Source of the DNA: an uncultured Alphaproteobacteria bacterium
GTDB taxonomy: Bacteria > Pseudomonadota > Alphaproteobacteria > RF32 > CAG-239
Reading direction: 5' to 3'
NCBI GenBank assembly: GCA_944390275.1
Contig: CALXPL010000001.1
Span: 310,001-374,000 of the forward strand
DNA: 64,000 nucleotides
Part shown: one piece after another, positions 20,597 through 29,960 of the stretch
Layout: every line of letters begins with the position of its first letter
Position numbering within the stretch: position 1 is the first letter of the stretch
Position numbers and translations under genes: made by a program
The notes under the pieces: generated by a model
Databases searched by the model: none
Told to the model about the DNA's origin: nothing
The model's input: only the letters and a program-made list of their open reading frames with translations

Positions 20597-21671
20597 TCTG
20601 AGGATTATTCATGGAATTTGATGTGTGAGAGTTTGGTTTTGGGGGCTTTCGTTTTCGTATTTGGTTTGTGGTTTCTCTTATTTTTTTGCCCTTGATTGTC
20701 ATTCCGTTTTTTTGGTTATAGCTACGGAGTTTATTTTGAACTTTCTTGGGAAGGCTTTTCGCATATTGAGTTGTTATATCTATTCCTTTTGGGGCATTCT
20801 CCAGTTCTAGATTTAATGTAAGTGCTGCTGCTAAAAGTCCAGTTGCAAATTCTTTGGTTTTAATATCGTCAAAAGATATGGTTTCTATGCCATTTCTTTT
20901 TGCTGTTTTTAAAAGTTGGTAAAAATATTCGTAATTGAGTGGTGTTTCATTTATTGGACCGATATCGGCGTTTAATGTTTCTTTTTCTTCATTTTTTTTG
21001 ATATTTATGTGTGCTCCGCTATCTCCTTGTTCTTCTTGTGCTTTGCTTGGGGTTATCTTAATGTCAAGTTCGTTTTCTGAGATTTCGTTGCATTCAATTT
21101 CTCTTTTGGGCAATGAGTTTTCATCTAAATCATTTTCTACCCAGTTTTCTAAAGGTGTATAATATTGTTCTTTTAATGTTATTGGTTCTATATTTTCTTC
21201 TGTTTCTACAGGAGAGGATTCTTCATGAGTATCGTTTTTTGTATTTTGGTGGTTATTACTGTATGTTCTTCTTTTTTCGGAGAAATTTTCTTTAATAACT
21301 AATTTTTTTATTTGTTTTGTTTCATTTTTTTCTTTTTTTTCTTTTTTTTCTTTTTTTTCCTCTTTTTCCTTTTTATCTTTATCTTTATCTTTATCTTTAT
21401 CTTCTTTCTTTTCTTGTTGCGGAGTTGTTTCTTTTTTTTGATTCTGAAGTTCTTTATTGGAGTTATTTGTGTTTCTTGTTGTATCCGGTTGTTTAATTTG
21501 AGGTTCTGGTTCTTTTTTTTGCACATATTGGATTAAATCTTTTTCTTTCAGTCGTATTCCCATATTCCTCTTATGGGCAAATTTTAATCCTGAAATATTT
21601 AAGATTTCATAGCCTTGTTCTTGTAGTTCTTTTAAATATTTATCAAAATTTATTCTTTCATTCATTGGCAT
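20565..21671 (-). CDS. hypothetical lysine/glutamate-rich protein
   Basis: 368 aa, not recognised as a whole. Residues 1-60 form a small folded-looking segment (FDKYLKELQEQGYEILNISG). The middle is extreme low complexity: DKDKDKDKDKKEKEEKKEKK encoded by CTTTAT and CTTTTTTTT repeats on the plus strand. The last ~110 residues (YFYQLLKTAKRNGIETISF, then EFATGLLAAALTLNLEL) vaguely resemble the LPD7-type domain found at the end of large polyvalent or relaxase proteins, a weak inference. No signal or membrane segment. It converges on rodA with a 32-base overlap. Confidence 0.55.
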   Translation of the reverse strand: MPMNERINFDKYLKELQEQGYEILNISGLKFAHKRNMGIRLKEKDLIQYVQKKEPEPQIKQPDTTRNTNNSNKELQNQKKETTPQQEKKEDKDKDKDKDKKEKEEKKEKKEKKEKNETKQIKKLVIKENFSEKRRTYSNNHQNTKNDTHEESSPVETEENIEPITLKEQYYTPLENWVENDLDENSLPKREIECNEISENELDIKITPSKAQEEQGDSGAHINIKKNEEKETLNADIGPINETPLNYEYFYQLLKTAKRNGIETISFDDIKTKEFATGLLAAALTLNLELENAPKGIDITTQYAKSLPKKVQNKLRSYNQKNGMTIKGKKIRETTNQIRKRKPPKPNSHTSNSMNNPQIIPSQIEYGD

Positions 21672-21726
21672 TTTTGTTCTTTCTAATTTTTTTTATTATA
21701 ATCCAATTTTCGAAATTTGTCTATAT

Positions 21727-22446
21727 TTAACGTTGTAAAATTTTTGTGAATTCCTCTTTTGTTTTAGCCGCTAGGTATGGATTGCATTTTTTTTCTATCA
21801 TTAGCTTTGTTGGGGCAACAGGATACCCTTGTTCTAATCTTTTTTTGGCTGTGTCTAAGTAAGAAAGAACTTCAGAAGATTGTTGTGAAAACCATAAAGC
21901 ATCTTCCGCTCCGTACATTGTATATTCGTGTCCCGGATAAAATTCAGTATCTTCGGGAAGTGCTTTTATTTTTTCAATAGATTGCCACATTTGATCTATG
22001 CTTCCTTCAAAAAGTCCTCCAATGCACAAATTAAAGAGCATGTCTCCCGTAAATAATATTTTATCTTCAGGGAAATACCATAGAATGTGTCCTATCGTAT
22101 GTCCATCAACTTCAATGATTTGCGCTTCACTATCACCTAGTTGAAATTTTTCTTGCGGATCTATTGCGATGTCAATTTCCGGTATGCGGTGGGCATCTTT
22201 TTTGTTGCCGATGACTATAGCCCCATATTTTTTCTTTATATCTAAATTACTATCTGTATGGTCAAAGTGATGATGTGTATTTAATATATAATTGGGTTTA
22301 ATTTTCCGTTTCTCGCATGTTTGTATTATCGGGCGTGTTTCAGATGGGTCTATGATAGCCGAAACACCACTGTTCTTATCTATAATCAAATATGAATAAT
22401 TATTCATTGTGCCTGCGCGGCAGAGAATCGGATAAACTTCTATCAT
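21727..22446 (-). CDS. gloB: hydroxyacylglutathione hydrolase-like MBL-fold enzyme
   Basis: 239 aa, slightly shorter than typical glyoxalase II (~250). The metal-binding motif THHHFDHTD, the later VDGHTIGHILWYF, LFTGDMLFNLCIG and FYPGHEYT give the full glyoxalase II set. It would hydrolyse S-D-lactoylglutathione in methylglyoxal detoxification; that the cell makes glutathione is assumed. ATG overlaps the stop of the HD-GYP gene by four bases. Confidence 0.88.
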   Translation of the reverse strand: MIEVYPILCRAGTMNNYSYLIIDKNSGVSAIIDPSETRPIIQTCEKRKIKPNYILNTHHHFDHTDSNLDIKKKYGAIVIGNKKDAHRIPEIDIAIDPQEKFQLGDSEAQIIEVDGHTIGHILWYFPEDKILFTGDMLFNLCIGGLFEGSIDQMWQSIEKIKALPEDTEFYPGHEYTMYGAEDALWFSQQSSEVLSYLDTAKKRLEQGYPVAPTKLMIEKKCNPYLAAKTKEEFTKILQR

Positions 22447-24128
22447 AAATAATCCTCAGGATTTACGTCGTCTATTTGTTCGGGGGAAACATACTGTTCT
22501 GCATATTCTTTATATACTTCATTGGTGATGAAAACTTTGTACAAATCAGGGTCAATGTGTCCGGTATCTCGCATGTTTTTCATTATTGTTAAAACTTCAC
22601 TCAATTTTTTAGGTTCTTTATAAGGACGGTCGTTTGATGTTAAGGCTTCAAAAATATCTGCTATGGCCATTATTTTTGCAGGAATGGACATTTGATCTCC
22701 TGTTAATCCATAAGGATAGCCTTTTCCATCTATTCTTTCATGGTGAGCTCCGGCATATTCAACTACATTGGCGAGTTTCTTTGGAAAATGTATGGCTTTG
22801 AGCATGTCTATTGTTACGACGATATGTTCGTTAATTTTTGCTCGTTCTTCTTTATTTATGGTTCCACTTCTAATTTCAAGATTATATAATTCTCCGTGAT
22901 TATATCCTTTGAATAACTGGTCTTCTCTATCTTGCAGGATGCTTTCTATTCCCGGCTTGGAATATAAATCAAGATTTTTGATGTTATCTCTTTCTGCCCA
23001 TGATAGACCCAATGTTCTATCAAAATAACGTGTGAATTTTATTTTTGCTATCTTTTCTAGGCGAATTATATCAGCATCAGATATTGGAATATCTCCAATG
23101 TTGCATTTTGCAATAAAAGCAAAATCGCTTTCCAAATCTTTAACTTTGTTTACAAATTCTGCTTGTAGATTTTGTTGTGTATCTACGTTGGCTAGTCGTT
23201 TCTTTAGGTATTCTATGTGGGCATCTCTTCTTAAAATTTCAAATCGGTTTCTAATTTCATGAATTCGATTATATATAGTTTCTAGTTTCGTCGCTTTATC
23301 TACAATATATTCAGGTGTGGTGACTTTTCCACAATCGTGCAACCAAGATGCAATGTTCAGAGCATACCAGTCGTCGCGGCTCATTTCGAAATCTTTTAAT
23401 GGTCCTGTTTCTTCTTGTACTGCAGCGGTTGTTAATAATCTTGCTATAACTGGAACTCTTTGACAATGTGCTCCCGTGTATGGTGATTTTGCATCAATTG
23501 CTCGGGCTAAAACTTCTATAAATGATTCGAGAAGTTGATTGTATGCTGCTTGATATTTGCGGTTTTCTAATACTAAACCGGCTAGATTGCATATGGATTG
23601 AGTTATTCTTTGTATTTCAGGTGTGAAAGATATTGTTTTGCCGTTATCGTCTTTTGCATTAAAAAATTGTGCTATACTGATAATATTTTCTTTTCTGCTT
23701 ATAATTGGCAGAGTTAGGCAGGATACTGGGCGGTAATTATATTCTTGATCAAACCATTTTGATATACTGTTATCAAAATCTGTTGATGCATAGATATTCG
23801 AGGTGTTGATTAATTCATGCGTAAGAGCACTCGTTTCTGCCAATGATTTTAGTTCTTTATTGCGTAAATCAGGGATATAAACTGTTGGATATATAACCAT
23901 ATTATCACTGCCGCTTTTGTCAAAACCCAAACTATCAATGTGGCTATATTCCAAACTTAAAAAATCGTCGTCATTAATGATATACAACAAATATCCGTCT
24001 GCTTTACAGACAGATTGAGCAAATTCTATTATTCTTTTTACAGCGGCTTTATAATCTTTTTCTGATATTATAAAGTTGTTAAGTTCTAATAAATTTGCTA
24101 ATGTTGATGCACTATTAATGCCTGCCAA
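22443..24128 (-). CDS. GAF-HD-GYP domain protein (probable c-di-GMP phosphodiesterase)
   Basis: 561 aa. An N-terminal GAF-like sensor domain (about residues 15-195) precedes an HD-GYP domain: GAHCQRVPVIARLL, catalytic HDCGKVTTPEYI, a ~100-residue insertion, then AGAHHERIDGKGYPYGL and IMAIADIFEALTSNDRPYK. The HD and GYP residues needed for metal binding are present, so activity on cyclic di-GMP is plausible. The long insert between HD and HH motifs is larger than in minimal HD-GYP domains. No membrane segment. Translationally coupled to gloB. Confidence 0.88.
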   Translation of the reverse strand: MAGINSASTLANLLELNNFIISEKDYKAAVKRIIEFAQSVCKADGYLLYIINDDDFLSLEYSHIDSLGFDKSGSDNMVIYPTVYIPDLRNKELKSLAETSALTHELINTSNIYASTDFDNSISKWFDQEYNYRPVSCLTLPIISRKENIISIAQFFNAKDDNGKTISFTPEIQRITQSICNLAGLVLENRKYQAAYNQLLESFIEVLARAIDAKSPYTGAHCQRVPVIARLLTTAAVQEETGPLKDFEMSRDDWYALNIASWLHDCGKVTTPEYIVDKATKLETIYNRIHEIRNRFEILRRDAHIEYLKKRLANVDTQQNLQAEFVNKVKDLESDFAFIAKCNIGDIPISDADIIRLEKIAKIKFTRYFDRTLGLSWAERDNIKNLDLYSKPGIESILQDREDQLFKGYNHGELYNLEIRSGTINKEERAKINEHIVVTIDMLKAIHFPKKLANVVEYAGAHHERIDGKGYPYGLTGDQMSIPAKIMAIADIFEALTSNDRPYKEPKKLSEVLTIMKNMRDTGHIDPDLYKVFITNEVYKEYAEQYVSPEQIDDVNPEDYL

Positions 24129-24202
24129 TTTTTTTTTCCTTATTCTTTTTTATTCTTTTTGCGTGTAATCTTATCTCTTCTTTCTTAATATTTAATCAAC
24201 AA

Positions 24203-25312
24203 CTAGTTAATTTTTGTTATTAAATATTCGATGTCTTTTGTATCTAATTCTTCTTCCGCGTTACCGTATGATAAGATTCTTTCTATAACTTTATGTGTAA
24301 ATGTTTGGTTGCTGTTGTTTTTTAAGTCAAATCGAATGTCTTTGATGACATTTAAGGCACTAAAAACTGCCGGAAATAAATTTTTAGGGATAAATGCTTT
24401 TCTTAATAAATTTCTTATAACAAAATCTACCTGTGTATTAAATAGGATTTTACGGACTTCTGTTATTGGTGTGTTCGAAAGGTAAACTATCGAATATTCG
24501 AAAAATTTTAAATCACCCATACATATTGAACGTACGACTAACGAAGGTGTTAATTTATTAGATGTATATAATTCATGTACCAATTCTTCAATTTGTTTAT
24601 CTGAACTGTATTCCGCTGAAACTTTTAAGGTTGCTTTTTCTTTAACTTGTTCCACAATATCTGAGGCTATATTGTTGGGTAAATTGTGAGTCATTATTAA
24701 TCGTTTTAAAAGTTCTTCCGATAGTGAGTTTATTATTTTGCTTATGACTGTTACGGGAAGTTCTGAGCGATATACAAGGCATTTTTTTACATTTTCACTT
24801 CCTGAGTATTTTTTGACAATATTCTGGTAGGTGTTTTCATAAATATTAGCTGAATTGTTGGATATTAATGTTACAACAACATCTTCCGAACATTTATCTA
24901 CTATATAGGCTGAAATTTCGTTTGATAAATTGCGACGTTGGGCTACTGCTTTTTGTTTATCGATATTTTGAGCATTTAGTATATCAATCAATTCTTTATT
25001 GCTTAACCCTTCATAGTATTTTATGAAGGGTATTGAAACACTATTTTCGTCATTTATTAATTTTATGACAATATCTTGCGGAATATCTTTTGAGTTTTTT
25101 AAACATTCAGATAATATTTGGCGAACTTTTACTTCAACATCTTCTACCATTATGCGAAAGATATCTTCAGCTAATTTTCTTTCTTGTATGCTGATGTTGG
25201 TTGTATTATAGAATGAAGACAGTTTTTGAACTGTCATTATTTTATTCTCAGCAGAGCGACTAGCTGAAAGTCTGACAACATCTTCTTTGGATAATTGTTT
25301 TTTATTCTGCAT
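24203..25312 (-). CDS. DUF2336-domain protein
   Basis: 369 aa, all-helical with HEAT-like repeats. The start LSKEDVVRLSASRSAENK and DVEVKVRQILSECLKN-type units match DUF2336, a family typical of alphaproteobacteria with no settled function; members occur near signalling genes, as here beside an HD-GYP protein. No clear ribosome site before the ATG. Confidence 0.72.
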   Translation of the reverse strand: MQNKKQLSKEDVVRLSASRSAENKIMTVQKLSSFYNTTNISIQERKLAEDIFRIMVEDVEVKVRQILSECLKNSKDIPQDIVIKLINDENSVSIPFIKYYEGLSNKELIDILNAQNIDKQKAVAQRRNLSNEISAYIVDKCSEDVVVTLISNNSANIYENTYQNIVKKYSGSENVKKCLVYRSELPVTVISKIINSLSEELLKRLIMTHNLPNNIASDIVEQVKEKATLKVSAEYSSDKQIEELVHELYTSNKLTPSLVVRSICMGDLKFFEYSIVYLSNTPITEVRKILFNTQVDFVIRNLLRKAFIPKNLFPAVFSALNVIKDIRFDLKNNSNQTFTHKVIERILSYGNAEEELDTKDIEYLITKIN

Positions 25313-25411
25313 GGTTTTTTTCCACTTATTCTTCTACTTAATTCTATAATATAATAAAATTGTTATAATGTTTCATTAATTTTTTATGACAATTTTTCTT
25401 CTTTGTGGATT

Positions 25412-26290
25412 TTATGGCCTTTTTGTTGCGATTTTATCTACGGTATCTAAGTTATGATAGGTTATCGTATAATCAAGCAATCCGGCATAATTCGGTATGT
25501 CATTGGCAAATATTAAGTATGGGATTAAGAATCTTCCGCTAATTTGTTGGTTGTTTTCTTCTTGTACTTTCCGCATATTGCGAAATTCTGTATAGTCAAC
25601 GTTGCTGTTTAATTTTAAAGCATAATCTTTAATTGAAGCGTATAATGACGGGTAGATTTTTATTCGATAGCTTGTGTCTTCTGTTTCGTCTTCCGGTTTT
25701 AATCCTTCATTTGTGTACCAGTTTAGCTCTCGGTACAAATTATTGCTTGGGGCTAAAAATTTTCCTTTCCCCCAGTTTGTGTTGATGGCGGCCATGGATA
25801 ATAGTAATGATGGTGGAATGACATTTGCTCTTAATTTGAGTTGTTTTAATAAAATTGCGTAACGGCGATATCCTTGCATCTTGGTTGAAATGTCATATTT
25901 AACGGCTAAATCTTCAATAATTATTTCGTCTGTTGAATCGAGAGTGTTTTCAGATAATTTATGCTCTAAATAATAGATTATTTTTTTTTCATTTAATATT
26001 TCTTCATTGACTTTTCTTATTAAGGGTATCAGAGCCATAAAAAATAGTTTTTGTTGTTCTTCTTTCGTTATGGTTTGTCCGAAGTCCGTTGGAAAATTTT
26101 TTATTAATATTGTGGGGTAGGTTTGGTCTTTTTCTAAAATGTAATTTTTGTAATTTGACTTTTGAAAAAGATTTTGCATTTCTTGGGTCGTATTTATTGG
26201 TATGAAATTATTTTCTTCTGCTTTTGATCTTGAACTCAAAATCAGTAATATTCCTACAATGAAAAAAATAATTCGGCTCTTATTTTTCAT
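25412..26290 (-). CDS. Bax/FlgJ-like glucosaminidase-fold exported protein, active site altered
   Basis: 292 aa with an N-terminal signal peptide or anchor (IIFFIVGILLILSSRSKA). The C-terminal half aligns by eye with Bax-type mannosyl-glycoprotein endo-beta-N-acetylglucosaminidases: LLKQLKLRANVIPPSLLLSM, then AAINTNWGKGKF, SNNLYRELNW and a late DYALKLNSNVDYTEFR. In active members the first of these motifs reads AxxES-WG with Glu catalytic; here Asn-Thr-Asn replaces it, so it may not cleave peptidoglycan. It overlaps the Nfu gene by 11 bases. Confidence 0.68.
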   Translation of the reverse strand: MKNKSRIIFFIVGILLILSSRSKAEENNFIPINTTQEMQNLFQKSNYKNYILEKDQTYPTILIKNFPTDFGQTITKEEQQKLFFMALIPLIRKVNEEILNEKKIIYYLEHKLSENTLDSTDEIIIEDLAVKYDISTKMQGYRRYAILLKQLKLRANVIPPSLLLSMAAINTNWGKGKFLAPSNNLYRELNWYTNEGLKPEDETEDTSYRIKIYPSLYASIKDYALKLNSNVDYTEFRNMRKVQEENNQQISGRFLIPYLIFANDIPNYAGLLDYTITYHNLDTVDKIATKRP

Positions 26291-26819
26291 AATTTTCTAC
26301 AGATTTAACTTCAGGGATATAGGATTTTATTATTTTTTCAACTCCTTCTTTAAGAGTGTGAAGAGCGTAAGGACACCCGGCACAGGCTCCGCACATTTCA
26401 ACATAAACAATACCGTCTTCATACTTCTTAAATTTAATATCTCCTCCGTCTTGTTTTACGGCAGGACGAATACGAGCGTCAAGCAATCCCATAATTTTTT
26501 GAATAATTTCTTCTGGACTATCAGGCTGATTCTTTTCGATAATAACTTCTTCGCCGGTGCTTAAAAATTCCATCAGTTCTGCTAAAATCAATGCTTTTAA
26601 ATCATCCCATGATGCGTTATCTTCTTTTGTTACGGAAATCATTTCTTTATTTATAAAAACGCTTTTTATTCCTCCTATGTCAAAAATTCTTTCGGCTAAA
26701 GGTGATTTCCTTAGAGTTTTCGAATCGGCAAATTCCGCATTGTTACTCTTGCTTATGGCAACTTCAGGAAAAAAGTTTATTACATTCTTATCTGGGGTAT
26801 TTTGAACTTCAATCTGCAT
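26280..26819 (-). CDS. nfuA: Nfu-type Fe-S cluster scaffold
   Basis: 179 aa. N-terminal Nfu_N-like domain (NTPDKNVINFFPEVAI ... IFDIGGIKSVFI) and C-terminal NifU domain (LLDARIRPAVKQDGGDIKF) with the cluster-binding CGACAGCPYA motif. It carries Fe-S clusters to client proteins. The two-domain layout matches alphaproteobacterial and mitochondrial NFU1 proteins. Two bases separate it from the DUF2333 gene upstream. Confidence 0.9.
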   Translation of the reverse strand: MQIEVQNTPDKNVINFFPEVAISKSNNAEFADSKTLRKSPLAERIFDIGGIKSVFINKEMISVTKEDNASWDDLKALILAELMEFLSTGEEVIIEKNQPDSPEEIIQKIMGLLDARIRPAVKQDGGDIKFKKYEDGIVYVEMCGACAGCPYALHTLKEGVEKIIKSYIPEVKSVENYEK

Positions 26820-26821
26820 TA

Positions 26822-27826
26822 CTATTCCTTCGATTGTGAAAGTTGTTGAGATATTTGTATTATAATTATCTGAGCTTTTTGGATGTAGTAGTTCAAATAA
26901 GCTAAATGATTGGGGCTGAATAGACTATCAAGTTCTCCGTTGCGTACAATAAGCGGTTTGATTTCGAGTCCCTCTTCTAAAGCATGAAGAAGTCCTGTCC
27001 ATTGTTCATACTGTTTTTGCGATACGATAATATCTTGGTAGTCTTTTCCAAGACTTTTTAAACCTATATAAAAACCATAAGTTTTGCCAAGGTTATAATA
27101 AAAGACATTGTCTGCTTGGTTGTCAATCCATGATGTGCTATATTCGCGGATTTGTTTTTCCAACTCTTTACTGGAAATTTTTAGATTATTTTTTATTTTT
27201 TTTAGAATAAATATTAAGTCTTTTTTCTGGGGGTGATATTTTATAATGCTGCTTTCCAATCCCTGATTATATTTGTTGAGTTGACGAACCGCTCGTCTGT
27301 ATTGCTTTGTTGAAGACGGAGCGGGTATTAAATTGTTTTGTTCTGAAAATAACCAGACAGAGCCGGGGTATTTAAGCATTTCATTGGCTATATTTAAGGG
27401 TGATCCTTGTTGCTTGTCTCTAATATTTGTAGGGTGAGGCATGATTCTGTTAAGTGATGAAGTCAATACAGAGGCTGCTTTGATGGTTCCTTGTTGAAAG
27501 TTAGGCATGTTATCCAAGAAGTATGAGGGAAAGAAAAATGGTAAATTAGGAGTCCAAAGTTTTTCATTAACTTCTTGGTTTACAAGATTTGAGATAGCTT
27601 TTATGGTAATAAAATGCTTTCCCTGTGAGATTTTTGTTTCTTCATTTATGCGTATATCAATATTGTGAATTAACCAGCCTCCAACCGGATAATAGAAAAA
27701 AATAATTCCGCAAATGATTATGGTGATGATGTGTCCCCATGATTTTATGAAAAATAAAATTCCTTTAAGCGGTTTTATTTTTTTCCAAGGAAAATTTGTT
27801 ATTTTTTTTATAAATTTTTTAAGCAC
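26822..27826 (-). CDS. DUF2333-family membrane protein
   Basis: 334 aa with one N-terminal membrane helix (HIITIIICGIIFFYYPVGGW) and a periplasmic helical domain. LDNMPNFQQGTIKA, SLNRIMPHP, PGSVWLF and YRRAVRQLNKYNQGL match DUF2333, a family of unknown role in proteobacteria. Overlaps murJ by eight bases. Confidence 0.75.
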   Translation of the reverse strand: MLKKFIKKITNFPWKKIKPLKGILFFIKSWGHIITIIICGIIFFYYPVGGWLIHNIDIRINEETKISQGKHFITIKAISNLVNQEVNEKLWTPNLPFFFPSYFLDNMPNFQQGTIKAASVLTSSLNRIMPHPTNIRDKQQGSPLNIANEMLKYPGSVWLFSEQNNLIPAPSSTKQYRRAVRQLNKYNQGLESSIIKYHPQKKDLIFILKKIKNNLKISSKELEKQIREYSTSWIDNQADNVFYYNLGKTYGFYIGLKSLGKDYQDIIVSQKQYEQWTGLLHALEEGLEIKPLIVRNGELDSLFSPNHLAYLNYYIQKAQIIIIQISQQLSQSKE

Positions 27827-29402
27827 TTTTGTTTCCTTTTTTGGTAAAGGCTTGCCATAATTCTTGATAATTTATTGCTTTTGTCAGTTTAGCCATTATT
27901 CCGAAAGTTACAACACCCAAAATGCATAATCCGAGTAAAATGATTATTTTTTTTGAAAAATTTAAATCTAACCAGTTTGCATAATGATTATTAATTAAAA
28001 TTTCTCCTCCTTTTATTGCAAAGCTCATGACAAGGGAAGAAATTATTATCATTAATAATTTTTTTTGTAATTTTGCCGAGAGAATCCAGTATCCTCGTTT
28101 TTTTAAACCATGAATGTATTGTCCGCAGGATACAAAGGCGGCTATGGTTGTCGCTGCGGCTATGCCGACATGTCCAAAAGGTTTCATGAGAATTATTGAA
28201 AAAGTAATATTTGCTACGAAGGCGACTATGCTATATTTTACAGGTGTCTTTGTGTCGCCACGAGCAAAAAAATTGGGTGCAAGAGCTTTAACAATAACAT
28301 ATACCGGTAGTCCTATGGTATAGGCAATCACAGCTTGCGCCGTCATTTCTGTTTCAAATTCTCCGAATTTTCCATGTTGAAATAAAATATTTATAATCGG
28401 AGTAGCTAAAACACTTAAAGCAAATGCTGATGGAATAGATAGTAATGCTCCATATTCAACGGCATTGTTTTGAATGCGTGTGGCTTCCTGAGCGTTTTCC
28501 GATTTGATGTGTTTTGAAAGAATCGGGAGAAGGGCTACTCCTATTGCAGCTCCGATTACTCCTAAAGGAAGTTGTTGAAGCCGATTAGCATAGTAAAGCC
28601 ACGAGATTGCGCCGGTGCCAACTAGAGAAACGATAATGGTATCAACCATCATATTTATTTGATATATTCCGGCTCCGAGAATGCCCGGAGTAATACGCTT
28701 AAAAAGAATTTTGATTTCTTGCGATTGGCAGAGCCTTTTGATATTGAAATAGTGAGTGAGCTTTATTTTTAATTTCTTTATAAAATAACCCAACCATATA
28801 ATTTCAATAAGTCCGGCAACTGTAACGCTAAGCGAGAGATTATATACGGGACTATTTATAAATGGGAAATATACAAAAACTGCCCCAATCATCATTAAAT
28901 TTAAAATTATCGGCGCAGCAGCCGGAGCGGCAAATTTGTTAAATGTATTTAAAATTCCCGATTGAAAAGAAACGATGGATACAAGAAGTAGAAACGGAAA
29001 TGTGATACGAGACAGATTTATGGTTAATTCCAGTTTTTCTGGTTGGTCTATGAAGCCTGGGGCCATAAGAATAACTAATTCCGGCATAAATATTTCTATA
29101 ATTATTGTAAAAATCAGTAGAAAAAATATCAAGACCGATATTGCTCTTGAGGCAAATTTTTCGGCACTTTCTTTTCCTTCATTGACTAATTTTTGTGAGA
29201 GTAGAGGTACAAAAGCACTTGTAAAAGCTCCTTCGGCAAAAAGACTGCGAAATAAATTAGGTAATTTAAAAGCTACAAAAAAGGCATCGGCTATTGCTCC
29301 AGCTCCTAAGAATCGGGCTAATAGCATATCTCTGAAGAATCCTGTAATTCGGCTGAGGAGAGTAAAACTGCCAAAGGTTGCTACTGATTTGAGTAATGAC
29401 AT
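27819..29402 (-). CDS. murJ: lipid II flippase MurJ
   Basis: 527 aa, about 14 membrane helices. N-terminal SLLKSVATFGSFTLLSRITGFFRDMLLARFLG and AFFVAFKLPNLFRSLFAEGAF are characteristic of MurJ/MviN, which moves lipid II across the inner membrane for wall synthesis. First gene of a leftward set with DUF2333, nfu and the Bax-like gene. Confidence 0.95.
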   Translation of the reverse strand: MSLLKSVATFGSFTLLSRITGFFRDMLLARFLGAGAIADAFFVAFKLPNLFRSLFAEGAFTSAFVPLLSQKLVNEGKESAEKFASRAISVLIFFLLIFTIIIEIFMPELVILMAPGFIDQPEKLELTINLSRITFPFLLLVSIVSFQSGILNTFNKFAAPAAAPIILNLMMIGAVFVYFPFINSPVYNLSLSVTVAGLIEIIWLGYFIKKLKIKLTHYFNIKRLCQSQEIKILFKRITPGILGAGIYQINMMVDTIIVSLVGTGAISWLYYANRLQQLPLGVIGAAIGVALLPILSKHIKSENAQEATRIQNNAVEYGALLSIPSAFALSVLATPIINILFQHGKFGEFETEMTAQAVIAYTIGLPVYVIVKALAPNFFARGDTKTPVKYSIVAFVANITFSIILMKPFGHVGIAAATTIAAFVSCGQYIHGLKKRGYWILSAKLQKKLLMIIISSLVMSFAIKGGEILINNHYANWLDLNFSKKIIILLGLCILGVVTFGIMAKLTKAINYQELWQAFTKKGNKSA

Positions 29403-29507
29403 TAAATTTTCCGCAATTTTTTTCTTAAAGTTAATATTTCTTTATTGAATTAATCATATTATGTAATATAAATAAAGGAAAATTTAAGAAATAATGAATT
29501 TTATTTG

Positions 29508-29536
29508 TTGACAAATGTAAATTTAATTGCGATAAT
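29508..29536 (+). promoter_or_regulatory. near-consensus sigma-70 promoter
   Basis: TTGACA, 17-base spacer, GATAAT, 41 bases before the ATG at 29577. It lies inside the 5' end of the longer open frame, which argues for the downstream start. Confidence 0.85.
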
Positions 29537-29576
29537 AGACAAAAGAAAAGATAATAAGAATTATAGGAGATATGTT

Positions 29577-29855
29577 ATGTCTAATTTAACTAAAGAAAAT
29601 GCTGCCAAGGTTTTTGGCAAAGGTGAAACAAAGGAACTGTTCTCAGCAGGCGGTGTTGAGATTCTATCAAATAAATATTTGTCTAATGCGAATCCGAGAG
29701 ATAATTGGTTGGTTCATAATGCTGTTCGAAGCGGAGGCAAGCATTTATCTCAAGGCATGCTGAAAGAACATGACCACGAAAAATCATATCAAGCCGTTCA
29801 AGCTGCTGAAGCTCAATATGCTGCTTTACAAAATGCAAATATTGCTGAGCGTTAA
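29577..29855 (+). CDS. small unknown protein
   Basis: 92 aa (MSNLTKENAAKVFGKG...), not recognised. Start at 29577 is fixed by AGGAGA six bases upstream and by a near-consensus promoter that overlaps the longer frame. It is polar and soluble, ends in an alanine-rich helix (QAVQAAEAQYAALQNANIAE) and has a hairpin terminator about 50 bases after the stop. Strong signals on both sides suggest an abundant single-gene transcript. Confidence 0.7.
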   Translation: MSNLTKENAAKVFGKGETKELFSAGGVEILSNKYLSNANPRDNWLVHNAVRSGGKHLSQGMLKEHDHEKSYQAVQAAEAQYAALQNANIAER

Positions 29856-29909
29856 TTTTATTCTTTTGATAAAAGTTATTTATTAGGGCATAACTTATAC
29901 ATTTGATAG

Positions 29910-29938
29910 CAGAGTATAGATTTATACTCTGTTTTTTT
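29910..29938 (+). terminator. terminator after the 92-aa gene
   Basis: Nine-base perfect stem CAGAGTATA/TATACTCTG, four-base loop, followed by seven T. Confidence 0.9.
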
Positions 29939-29960
29939 ATATCCTGTTTGGGAGAGGTGT

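Noticed and set aside
21308..21536. Lysine-rich and phenylalanine-rich short open frames
   Set aside because: Out-of-frame readings of the CTTTAT/CTTTTTTTT repeat inside the 368-aa gene.
28975..29448. 157-codon plus-strand open frame over murJ
   Set aside because: Antisense shadow of murJ, no ribosome site and no family resemblance.
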